64,000 nucleotides of DNA from Ignelater luminosus. Taxonomy: Eukaryota > Arthropoda > Insecta > Coleoptera > Elateridae. Shown one piece after another: positions 47,551 to 57,879 of the stretch. Below the pieces are notes generated by a model, which was not told the DNA's origin, searched no databases, and was given only the letters and a program-made list of their open reading frames with translations. The position numbers and the translations under genes were made by a program. The number at the start of each line of letters is the position of its first letter. Position 1 is the first letter of the stretch. The stretch covers positions 107,993-171,992 of the forward strand of contig VTPC01000391.1 of NCBI GenBank assembly GCA_011009095.1, given 5' to 3'.

Positions 47551-50500
47551 ATGACTTCCGTAGCACAAGTGGTATGTTATTAATATTATTTATTAAATTT
47601 TAATTACGTCCAATAAATAAATTACTTTCTATATTAGTTAAAATAATTATTTTATAAATTGCCTTCGCAAAAAAAATCTCGCGTGTATACTAAATTTTAA
47701 GGAATAATAGTATTTTCTTTGTCAATTTGCCAAATAAACAACAATTAACTAGGAGGAATTATTTTTTTCCTTGATCTACCTTTAAATGTTTCAAATTAAA
47801 TTATTCAATTTGCAAGTAAAATAGATTCAAATTAACTATCAATAAAAACTGTTAATAATGAATGCTATACCTGGGAATAAGTTAAAAATAGAATTTTGCC
47901 ATCAAAAATTCACTCGGTTTGCTTCCTGAGTAATTATTTATCCATGATTATCATTAGATATCAAAAAAATTTTTTGTTTGTATTTTGATGAGAAAGTTTT
48001 GTTTTATTTTTGGAATTTCAATTTAAAAATAACTCCGCGTAAAATTATTTTTGAATTTGTATATTTTCATAGAGAAAGAAAAGTTATTCAGTATTTATTT
48101 ATTTTGGTGAGATATGTATTATTCTAATGTAATTAATTTTGATTCATATGTTACTTTCTGGAATTTTACGATCTGATTACTAATTTTAACATAATATCAT
48201 AAATTTTAAATGGTTTTTCACAATGTTAATTAGCTGAATTTAATTGTTTCTATCTACAGGATGATCTTTTAACTGCTGTATATTAAATTAAAATTCCCTA
48301 AAAAATCTCAATTTGTCATTTGATTATTTTTGACAACTTCGAGCGTATTTTGTTCTCAAATTTTAATTTAAAACCATTTTTGAACTGGAATTTAATAACT
48401 ATGGCGTGTTTGTGTATACAGAGGAAAAACAACAAGAAGGTATGCAAATCTTATCGATTTTATACCTTAATGAATAAGATCCAATAACAAGATAATTTAA
48501 CATTTTTTCTTACCAGCCAACAGGGTTGGTATTCAATTAATACGACCGTAACACAATTTTCAAAAATCTCAATCATTTTGTTGAAATTCCAATTTGTTTT
48601 CTAAATTAGTGAATTCGTTACGTTTAAACCTGGCCTGTTTTATAACGTAATAAAATAAAATTCCAGTTTGTGATGCTTGACTGAACGCTGGAGAAGACGG
48701 ATAGTTACAGAAAAACACTAATTTATTAACCGCAAATGACTATACTAAAACTCGACGTAACGTGCAAATAACTAATTGTTATTTAAAATTAATAAGAGGG
48801 AATTGGAAGTATAAATAAATGTACGCTGTTGGCAGTTCTCTTATAGGTCAAGAACTCCATTTCTGTTCTCCATAAAATGATTGTACTGACTGGGTTTAAG
48901 TAAATGTAACACATTATAGAGGACATTTTTATTTACGCAATCACCCATCCTTCAACAGATAAATCTGATTTTGTTAATGCCACATATTGTAAAGAACTAA
49001 AAACACTCACCAGCATACCAAAATATAGTATTCCAAAATATATAGTGCGTTTATGAGTTTGATTTCTTAAGTATTTCACAGCGGGTCCCTCATAAAAATC
49101 ATCAAATACAAGTGGTTGCACGTGTCACAGACGATTGGGTAAACCAAGGACCGTATTGAAATAATTTATTTTTCTAATATTTTAGTTTAAAAGTATTTAT
49201 GAAAATAAAACTTATCTCAATACGACCCTCTGTCAATGTTAGAAAAGGTCTTCAAAGGTAAGTTATGACACACTGCTGTAAAATTTTTGTAAAATTTACT
49301 GTAAGCTAAATAGCATTTAAGTCATAAACGCGCTATATCTTTTGGAATACTATAAGTCCTTAGGATGATTCCAGATTTAAAGCTTTGAAACAAGTTATTA
49401 AACTTACAAGAACGGTAATTGCTCATTTCGTGCGACAATGGCAATCAAAATATAAAATATAGTTCTTATCAATAGCGCTGGTGTTGATGGTTCAAGATGC
49501 AAAAGATCCCCAGACGAGCGAATCCCACTGGAATCCTAACAAAAATGTGTTTGTTACTCTGGCAGACTTCGAGAGTTGCAAGTGTTGCATTTGCACACCC
49601 GATCAAAATTGTAACTGCAGGACAAGAAATTAAGAAAAGTTGTCATAAATTTTATTTATTTATTTTTATTTAAAATTTCGAATAAACCACATATCAATAA
49701 GGTAAAGTATGAAAAGTCCAGGAATAAATTACGCAGTATACTCACGGACACTTGCTCTGCCCAGGGATCAGCAGAATCTTCGCCTTATTGATTGGCCATT
49801 TAAGCCTACGGATATGGGACCGTATACAGAAATCTTTCTTTACAAAAAGTTATCATGCATTAGTTTCTTACCAAGTAGAAAACTTACAGGGGAAAGAGAG
49901 GTTTCTCAGCGGCGTTCTTTGTCGCGTCTAGAAGATCGTCTTTTGAGTCTTAGCTGGGTATTATCTTCAGTGCACTATCTCGATCATGATGACCTGCAAA
50001 TTATAAATGATGATAAATGATAAAAATAATTAACAGCACATTCAGTTATAATATTGGTTATGTATTAAAAGGTCCCCCATAAAAACACATTAAGCCAACT
50101 TTTACATCGCTATCTCGAGTAAGGCCTTTCGCGTTTGACACACCGACCGTGCACTTTACGTCTGACTTTCTACATATTGAGCTTCTAAGGTTTGAGATTT
50201 GCTTATATTTTTTGTGTCTGCTTTTCGGACCGTTATTGTACTGACCCAAAGCGGACAAGTTTTGTACAGCACTAGACCTAGATTTTTTTGTACTGACACG
50301 ACGGGTTATTTTTATCCCACTGGGGGATCTGTTTCGTACTGTCTCGGACAGGCGTTATTTTCGTGCTGACCCAGTCAAGCATTATTTTCATACTGAACTG
50401 AAGAGGAGGATTCTCGTACTGCTCCGGGCCGAGAACTTCTCTGAACTGACTCGGGTGGGCGTTATTTTTGTACTAGACCACAGCGGGGGATTTTCGTACT

Positions 50501-53500
50501 GCACCGGACCGAGATCTTTTCCGTACTGGCCCGGACAGGAGTAATTTTCGAACTGACCCGGACAAGGATTATATTCATATTGAACCGAAGAGGAGGATTT
50601 TTGTACTTCAGCGTAGACAGGACGGGTTTCAGGCCGAGGCACAGTTCAGTTCTTTTTGGGCCAACGTTGGATCAATCAACAGTCGTTCGTTCCTGTCAGG
50701 CCTCTCTGGCCCGTTCGACCCTGTCGGCCTCTTGAGTCTGTCGGTTCGTTTGAACCATTCAGACCAGTCGGACTGTTTGGGCTTTTCGAGCCGATTAAGA
50801 AGTTTCCGGGTTTTTTTTTTGGGTTGCGTCAGGTTCATTCCCAGTCTGGCCGGGCCGGGCATAAAAGTTTCTGCCCGTACAGGGGTCTATCACAGTATAT
50901 AAAATAAAGTTTCAATTTGCGGCAGTTGATTTTATGTCGGACAAATGCGTAAAAAATTATGAAACTCGATATACATGAAAGGCGTTAGTGAATTCCTCAG
51001 TAAATAAGCAAAAATTACAATCATTTCTCAATATTTCAAAACTAGGTCTCTTTTCCAACCAAAATTAATCTGGACCTCCATGAACGTAAATTGGACGTTT
51101 AGAAAACGTCTTTTAGACATTCTATTTTGCCCTGAATATTTTTGCATAGAGATTGTACATTCAGTGGATGGACTACCATAGGATGACCATATACAGATTA
51201 CATCCAAATTACGTCCAGTAATGGACGTCCGTTAAATTTCAAAAGTTGTGACAAATGTTACGTCCCACGGACATCTGTCGCCGAAATTTGGAAGTATATG
51301 TATTAATATGTATAAGAATTCTGTTATTTCGAATTCTGTTTTATTTCCCGTTAATGTCAAGTACCCCTTCAACCTCAGATGTCAGTATTTTAGGTTATGT
51401 TTATAGCGTAAGAACACCCGTTGGCATGCCGCCCATTGCTACCTCTATATTTTCAATGTTTCGACGTGTAAATATAACAAGAGTTCACCAGTCTATTAAC
51501 TATTGTTTCTTTTTTTGGGACGTGTGCAATCCTTTAGATCATGCATATTCTGTCTCAGTAATATTTGCGCTCCACCGAATATATTGTAGGTATACATGAT
51601 TACATGTTTGCCTGGCATATGTATAGATGTAGATCTATCTATTCAAAATTGTTTTACTTGTTTATTTACTAAAAATCGTTGAAATGTTTTCATTCTAAAG
51701 GTTACCTTTTGCCAATCGAGAGATTTGACAACAAAATAACTAGTTACTATAATATAAATAATAATAATCGCCCTTGAGTGTTTTGCCTAGTACATACTTG
51801 TGCTCCTGATATACTAACAAGCAGGATAAAAGAGGACTGTGGTCAGAGGTTTCTTATGAAATCGTGAGAAATGCCGGCAACAACCAAACAAATCATGGAA
51901 CGTGCTGTGACTTAAACCTTGGCGGCGGATAACACCACGAATGTTGAGTTGTAAATTAATTGAGAAACTGTCTGTCTGATATTTCTTGAAGACTTAGGTA
52001 TGCGAAAAACTCCTCGGAAAGGTGGTTCACTAATTACTCATGACAGACTGGACAGAATGCTGTTTATCAATCTGTAACGATCTTTTGGAACGATTTGAAT
52101 ACGAGGAAGTGACCATGAGGTTAAGAAGCAGAGCAATAGGAAACATTGATGATATGTCTATAAGGTAATCATCAATCAGACAGCCAATAAAGAATTATGC
52201 CTTGGTGAAACGTTTGAACCATGGGAACACTCCTGCTCATACATCAATGATTGTGCGTGAATCTTGAACCCAAGTTCAGTAGTTGTGTTCTTCCCAATCT
52301 GCTTTGTCATTATACGATAAGGTAATGCTCTTTTGCTCTTATTTTTGAATGACATTGTATTGAGAGATTATTTATTGGATATCTTGCTAGATCTGCTTCC
52401 ATCAAAGGCATACATGAGGGATGTACACTGAAAAATAACCCTGCAGAAGGAAAAACTACATAAACACCCTGTGCTGAATAGGATAAATAGAACGTATAGA
52501 GAGAGAAAACTGGGAACGTGCACAAAGTCCTATAGAGTTGAATGAACTAGTTTTCACACAAACGGTTCCAAGGCACCATAGGGAACAGGAATATATGGAA
52601 TGAGTGGACAGGTTGCAGAACATCTTCTAGTCTTGGTTTACAAATAATAGTACTTAGAGAGAAATTACAATGGTTGGAGAATTTCTAAGTGGTTACAGGT
52701 GATCAGGCAGTGCTAAGGACGCTAAGAACCTGCAAAGTAAATTCAAGTCTTATAATGAATTGCGTTAGCAGGCAAAACGATTTGAGTGGACAATACAATA
52801 AGATTAATGTGCTGATGAAAGACGGGACGAAAGAGCCTTTTATAGAGTTGGAACCAGCCTGTAGAATTGTACACGAGGTAATGCAACAGCAGATTAAAAT
52901 ACTTTTGTTAGTCAATGACACCAAGATGATAGGAGGAGATTCCAGGGCAGAGACAGCCTAGAATCTTTCTATGGGTTCTTAAAAAAATAGCAGATGACCT
53001 ACTCAGAGCAGGGCACTGTTATCTGAATAAGTACCTCTTCTCTAAGGGGATTGTACAAGATCTAGAGTATAGCAGCTGCAATGCAAGTAGACATATACTT
53101 TATTGGTATCATTGTTGAGTCAGACTGAACCAGGACGAGATAAAAAGAGTACAGGCAAGGAAAATCCTGGATTTTTGTTAAAGTGAAAGGACTCCTCTAG
53201 AAGCACCATGTTAACTTGACGGTACATAAATTTTATGAATTGTCACTTCACAAAATCAGGGATAATAGAAACGTCAGTAAATTCTTAGATTCAATGTATA
53301 AAATAGCACAGGCCCTAGAACAGGATCATGTGTTACGTCAAAAAATCATTTATATTTCTAAGAATTAGTATTTTTAATTTTAAGATTTATGTTATAATTA
53401 TAAAATCAACAAATTAAGTTTTGTAATTTGTTGACGCAAAATATTATCAGTATCATGTCACACAAATTTATTAGTCTAAAGATTCTCTATTTTTCATTTC

Positions 53501-53672
53501 AGATAAAGAGTGTGGGCCCCAAATTGGTACCATTTTTCAAAACTTTAGCCATCTACTTCGTTGTATTTATACCACAAGATCAACCTTCCTTACTTGCAAC
53601 AGTCTTGAAATGTCTCCCAATTATAAGTCTTGTGGTATTCATTATTCTTCATACAAAAAGTACCGGAACCGA
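47551..53672 (+). CDS. TMEM86-type lysoplasmalogenase, first two coding exons
   Basis: Coding exon 1 (47551-47571) encodes MTSVAQV and ends at a good 'gtatgt' donor in phase 0. Coding exon 2 (53503-53672) follows a pyrimidine-rich 'ttttcatttcag' and encodes IKSVGPKLVPFFKTLAIYFV and two hydrophobic segments, the second in LKCLPIISLVVFIILH. The joined start (…KSVGPKLVPFFK) matches the N-terminus of the YhhN/TMEM86 family, multi-pass membrane enzymes that hydrolyse the vinyl-ether bond of lysoplasmalogens. The exon ends in phase 2 at 'gtaagt'. The remaining transmembrane part, about three quarters of the protein, was not found up to position 64000, so the next intron exceeds 10 kb or the gene is broken. 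Exon 2 is secure; exon 1 is inferred from phase and family similarity. Confidence 0.75.
50225..50640. repeat. GC-rich degenerate minisatellite, about 30-bp unit
   Basis: The unit is roughly 'gtactgacccggacagg' plus 'gttattttc', repeated a dozen or more times with variation. A longer period is superimposed: 'aagaggaggatt' occurs near 50400 and again near 50590, about 187 bp apart. Read on the minus strand the array encodes repeats of about ten residues (CPGQYE-N pattern). With no start context or flanking exon, I regard that as a by-product. Confidence 0.75.
50650..50865. repeat. Second GC-rich short-period repeat
   Basis: Adjacent to the previous array but of different sequence, this block repeats variants of 'cctgtcggcctctt', 'cggttcgtttgaacc' and 'cagtcggactgtttgg'. 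The translation on the minus strand is R/P/E-rich (NGPERPDRNERLL). It is strikingly GC-rich for this window. Confidence 0.6.
51960..52320 (+). pseudogene. Mariner transposase remnant
   Basis: Short plus-strand runs read CNDLLERFEYEEV (about 52070-52110), corresponding to the block before the first Asp, and HGNTPAHTSMIVRES (about 52217-52262), matching the HDNAPAHTS block of SETMAR-like mariners with the usual Asp replaced by Gly. There are stops on both sides, and the C-terminal part merges into the LINE remnant. Confidence 0.5.
52380..52960 (+). pseudogene. LINE RNase H domain remnant
   Basis: The plus-strand translation reads TPCAE and, after stops, a block equivalent to YTDGSK…G.GIYG (here NGSKAP*GTGIYGMSGQVAE, about 52560-52620). 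The frame at 52689-52961 then has GDQAVLRTLRTCKVNSSLIM, the S(D)SQAALRAL motif of RNase H in I/Jockey-type LINEs with D to G and S to D changes, and NKINVLMKDGTKE in place of the ..WVPGH.G..GNE tail. Stops and catalytic substitutions make it dead. The upstream reverse transcriptase is missing. Confidence 0.6.
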
Positions 53673-54580
53673 GTAAGTATTTGCCTTTTTACTGCATTTA
53701 GATAAATGAAATATGTTTAATCTAACTGTTCACTTATAATTAGACCTTTTAAGTTTATTATCATTTCAAGTGCATAGGCACTCACTAGAGTACATGAATA
53801 CTAATTCTTATACTGTAGGACAATTTACTCTAATTGTGACTTGTGTTGTTATCTAATGTTGTTTCATGCATTAATGTTTATAACCGGGAAGAGTTAGTCA
53901 CAGTAATGCATACACAATTTTCCTACTAATGCTAATAGTATATACATGGTCTTATTGTTTATTATTTTTATTATGTTCATCATTTTTACAAAAAAATATG
54001 GCAATTCCTAATGATACTTCATCATACTCATTCTTTTTTTTTACTTTTCAAATTGAACTTTTGTTGGTCATGAACCAATTTTTCGTTTCATAAATTAAGG
54101 AAAGGGAGCGGAAAATAATGTTTCTCTTTGTATTTCCATTTTATTATTTGGTATTACAAAGCAGGTTTTATTATCACCATTTCACAAATTATTATGAAAC
54201 TACGATAAACACGAATTTATTGCTAAGCGCTTCTAAAAGCAATAAACGCAAATACTAAATTAGAGATAATATAAATATAGTTTTGTAATTAATTAACAAG
54301 GTCGTCCTACTTGTTGTATTTAACACTTTAAATGGACAAGTTCATGGTCACATTTAAATTTTACTCTTTATGTAATTTTTCCATAATAAATTGCATTTAA
54401 TATTGAAATTGAGAAATTAACATAACATGACGTACATCGGTCCGTGTACTCAGTACTAACGTGATTAAAAAAAGTAATAACTTTTTTAATTAATGTTTTG
54501 TTTTATGAGAAGCCAATATTAATTCTAATGATGTTTTTACACTTCCATTATTAGTATGTATTTATAAAGTATAGCACCCG
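53673..54580. other. TMEM86 intron sequence
   Basis: AT-rich sequence after the exon 2 donor, with no gene or repeat recognised. Confidence 0.5.
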
Positions 54581-54588
54581 TTAGATTG

Positions 54589-54852
54589 CAGTGGCGCACC
54601 ATGGCTTTACTTCTAGAAGGGACACAAAAAGAAACTCGGAAATGATTTAAGGAGACTATCGCATTTATTCTAGAGACTAGAAAATTACCTCCATGTGAGA
54701 AAATTCCAATAACGCAGTATTTAATTTATTAAGTTTTGTGTTAGACTATGCTATCCATCTGTGAAAATATTAACACACCTGTAGAAACTTAATTATGTGA
54801 CCCTTTCAAGGGGGCACGTGCCCAAGTGCCCTCTCGCTTGGGTTCGCCACTG
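54589..54852. mobile_element. 264-bp hAT-type MITE with 8-bp target duplication
   Basis: The left end is 'cagtggcgcacc' and the right end, reverse-complemented, is 'cagtggcgaacc' (11 of 12 identical). It is bordered by 'ttagattg' (54581-54588) and 'ttagattt' (54853-54860), an 8-bp duplication with one mismatch, as expected for hAT transposition. The interior is non-coding and includes the small palindrome 'gggcacgtgccc' near the right end. Low divergence of the duplication suggests a moderately recent insertion. Confidence 0.88.
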
Positions 54853-54860
54853 TTAGATTT

Positions 54861-55690
54861 TTAGACGTTACATGTAACGTGCAAAGTAATGAAACTATTA
54901 AACCATTACAATTTCATTGCATGGCGATTATTCGAGATCAGATTTTTATGTAAACTATAACCAGGCAGCTACAAAACCGTCACTTTTTTACGTTCTTAAA
55001 ATGTTATATTATATACGTGTTTATTTCAGCGCCACATATTTATATTTATCCTTGTAAACCAATTAAAGTGGTTATGCTATTACTCCCAGAACTTTCAATC
55101 ATATTTGCTGATTGCCAGAATCTGAATTATTTTAAGGTAAATAAAATTGGTTCTAAGAAAATCACCAAGTTTCTTTACACTTCAAACTTTGTTATATTAT
55201 ATGTAATTTAATAAACTTTGAAATAGATGATGTTCACAATCATTTACATACAACAAGCAGTGCTTTTATAGTTCTATTGATTTTATATAAGGTATATTAA
55301 TAATGGAAGCTTCTGGACGTACTGCACTTCTACCCTTCGTTCTAATTGGAAGTCGTCGTTTTTATCAATTTAAACAGAGGAAGTAAGAAGTTGAAAAATC
55401 GAGAGAGACTTGAAGAAAAAACTAAGCAAAATCGAAGCACCACATGCAGGCATTTCAGCAGTAATTAAATATAAAATAATAAGTGTGGACTGACGCAAGT
55501 TTATGTCACAAATAATCATTTCAGCATCAATGATAATATTAATTCCCTATTATTAATTTACTGGAAATTAATTAAAATTACTTCAGCTTTTATATGCAAA
55601 TTAGATATTGTATTAAAATGCATATTTCATCGTCCAGAATTCCGGACGATGAAATACATTCAGTTAGCTTTTAAACTTTCAGTAATCTTC
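54861..55690. other. TMEM86 intron sequence
   Basis: AT-rich, with no gene recognised. The short frames at 55017-55211 and 55303-55386 have splice-like borders but no family match, and the former does not continue TMEM86 in phase. Confidence 0.4.
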
Positions 55691-56143
55691 AGTCAGCATG
55701 GAAATTGACCTTGAAAATTGAACCTGAACTCGCCTAGGAGATTATTCTGGGAAATCGATGCAGGACCGGCGCTAGGGTATTTGATACCTATGGCAGAATC
55801 TTTTAAAGCGTCTTCGTGTAGTAAAGTTTCGGGTTGGTATTGATCGTGAAGAATTTTGATACTCATGTTGACTGGAAATGCAAATGAGATGAATTTGCTG
55901 ATAATCACGTATGGAGATTTAAGCAAATTTTGAACTTTATCGGAAACACGTTGAAATATTTTAGTATAATGTTGAGCACGCAACAAACCCAGCAGCTTCG
56001 GCCATAATACGTTATTTAATATCGGGAAGCCAGAAACAAAGGAATCTGACACCAGGTATAAAGATGCGCTATGACCCAATGAACCGTACATTTATCCCAT
56101 CACTGCGGAGAGCACTACAATTCGCTAATTATCAGTAGAGCAG

Positions 56144-56880
56144 ATGAGAGCATGGAGATCAGAATCCATAATCAAACCAAAGAAAAAAAGTTCAGCATCA
56201 AAAGTAACAGCGAGAAGGGTTAATTGTTCAAGATCACTTGCAGATCAAAAATCAAGCAAGCTGAGAAGAAAGAAGGAAAGCCAAAAGTGGGATTGGAAAT
56301 CACAACCAAAGAAAAGAACATCGACAGCAAAAGAAGTAGCCAAAAGTTGTAGTTGTGCAGAATCACTTGTCATAAAAGAAAACCCAGAAAAAGAAGGTAC
56401 AAAGAATAGAAACCTACGTCAAAAAAAAACTCTTAAGGAAGACGGTGCATCTAAAGTTCCAGCTCTGGCTCAACTAGTGATGAAAACAAGTTCATCTCGC
56501 AGTACAAGAATGTTCACTAGCAAAAAATCAAGAAAAGTACGTTTGATTTTACCACGTAGCAAAAAGACATAAATGTTGAATTATTTAGTTCAAGAATTAA
56601 AACATTGTGAGCTCACCAATCTTTTAAAAGAAATGTACCAAGCGTCAGGTACTCCTCAACAAGTTTTACGTAAGGAGTTGTGTCGAACAAATGTACTTCA
56701 CAAGAAATATCTGAAAAATACCATTTATGAGATAAAAAAAATGAAGAGTGACGGTGCATGCTTCTTCCGAGCAATAGCGGATCAGTTGTATGAGAATCAA
56801 AACTTCCTAGCCCGAATGCGTATATAGACTATTTAATGACAAATCGTAAACCGAGGCAAAGCTTTTGAAGGCGTCTTTGT
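56144..56880 (+). pseudogene. OTU-domain cysteine protease fragment (OTUD5-like)
   Basis: Two plus-strand frames in the same register (56144-56572 and 56573-56827) are separated by a single TAA at 56570-56572. The first encodes a Lys/Arg/Ser-rich low-complexity region of about 140 residues. The second ends in KKMKSDGACFFRAIADQLY, the OTU deubiquitinase active-site block with its D-G-x-C nucleophile. It is closest in wording to OTUD5 (…[20 protein letters not shown]). After a frameshift near 56820 a further IDYLMTNR continues the domain, then similarity stops, so the catalytic His region is absent. It may be a retrocopied host gene piece or part of a transposon that carries an OTU domain, as some Helitrons do. 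No introns, poly(A) tract or flanking repeats decide between these. Confidence 0.6.
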
Positions 56881-57689
56881 ATAATAAAAAGGGTACATTT
56901 AGTGTCAGTTTTAGTTGTTTTATTTGCCAGAGTGCAGCGCCTCATTTGTACATACGTTCTTGCACTCATCCTGAATCGATGACTTACTACAGCTCGACTA
57001 ACCTCAGAAAAGCCCTGAGTGGGCGTGTACGGGGGAGCTACATGTTGACCAACTATACTCGCATCCAAAAATCTTTCGGCGGGAAATTTAAATAAAACTA
57101 ATAACATGTAATGGATTTAGGACAACTTTTTGTCAATTAATGTACTCGAGTAAAAAACTACGCCCCTGATTGGTTGACGTTGTTTGTTATTGAAATTAGT
57201 TCGCATATTTTTTGGAGCTTTTGTGAGGTTGGTCGCGCTGTATTTTGGAATGTGCTGCAAAGATATTGACAGAAAATTAAATTCGTGATATTAGTTGACT
57301 TTGCGACTTACCTGATTTTGAAGAAACAATTGGACTTAACCTAACTTCTCTTTGGTTCTATTTAATTGCAGGTAGTTTTCTTGAAAATGTGCGTATAGAC
57401 ATACTCTACTCATCTTAAGTAAATAAATACTTTAATAGACAAATGACATTGTTAAGCTAAGGAAGGATATAGACCAAGAGATAATTTAAAGCACCTAAAG
57501 TACTTTTAAACTTTTATTTGTCATCAAATGTTAATACGGACTGCCGCATATCAAAAGTGCCTAAAACGAATTTTGGATTTGCAAGAATTAAAGTTGTCCC
57601 TGGCTTTGAGAGTCCTTGTGGACCTCTTAGATTCCAAGAAATATATCTATCATTATATCATAGTATTTCCAAGACTTTTAAGCCTTAGG

Positions 57690-57870
57690 ATGACCTTTAG
57701 TATCCCTAGCAAATGCATCTCAGTCGACCCATGATGATTGGATAATGGTTATGGATCAAGAAAAAACATAAGTTCATATCTGTGTCGATGTGAGTTTTGA
57801 TGAGATACATTCTTCATCAGATTATTTGTTAGATAAAGCACAATTACCACCTTCTATACACCATTTGCAT
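57690..57870 (+). pseudogene. Possible copia-type retrotransposon fragment
   Basis: Around 57735-57850 the plus strand reads DNGYGSRKN and, in another frame, HICVDVSFDEIHSSSDYLLD. This resembles the copia polyprotein link (…NGYRLWD…, ..RDV.FDE) between integrase and reverse transcriptase. Only about 40 residues are recognisable and no LTRs were found. Confidence 0.4.
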
Positions 57871-57879
57871 ACATTTACG

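Larger units (their letters stand above)
47572..53502. other. 5.9-kb TMEM86 intron with nested repeats
   Basis: The intron contains a possible alternative first exon (48401-48439), unassigned open frames on both strands near 48.9-49.65 kb, a GC-rich repeat block (50.2-50.87 kb) and mariner plus LINE remnants (51.95-52.96 kb). Between these it is AT-rich. Confidence 0.55.

Noticed and set aside
55017..55211. Possible TMEM86 exon 3 after 'ttatttcag' near 55029
   Set aside because: Continuing exon 2 in its phase reaches a stop after nine codons, and the residues do not resemble the YhhN/TMEM86 family.
55303..55386. Short frame with an ATG and a donor-like 'gtaaga'
   Set aside because: No homology and no acceptor-bounded partner; likely chance.
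55693..56091. 132-codon minus-strand frame
   Set aside because: No recognisable domain, start context or exon neighbours; antisense to a region that leads into the OTU pseudogene. Left unannotated.
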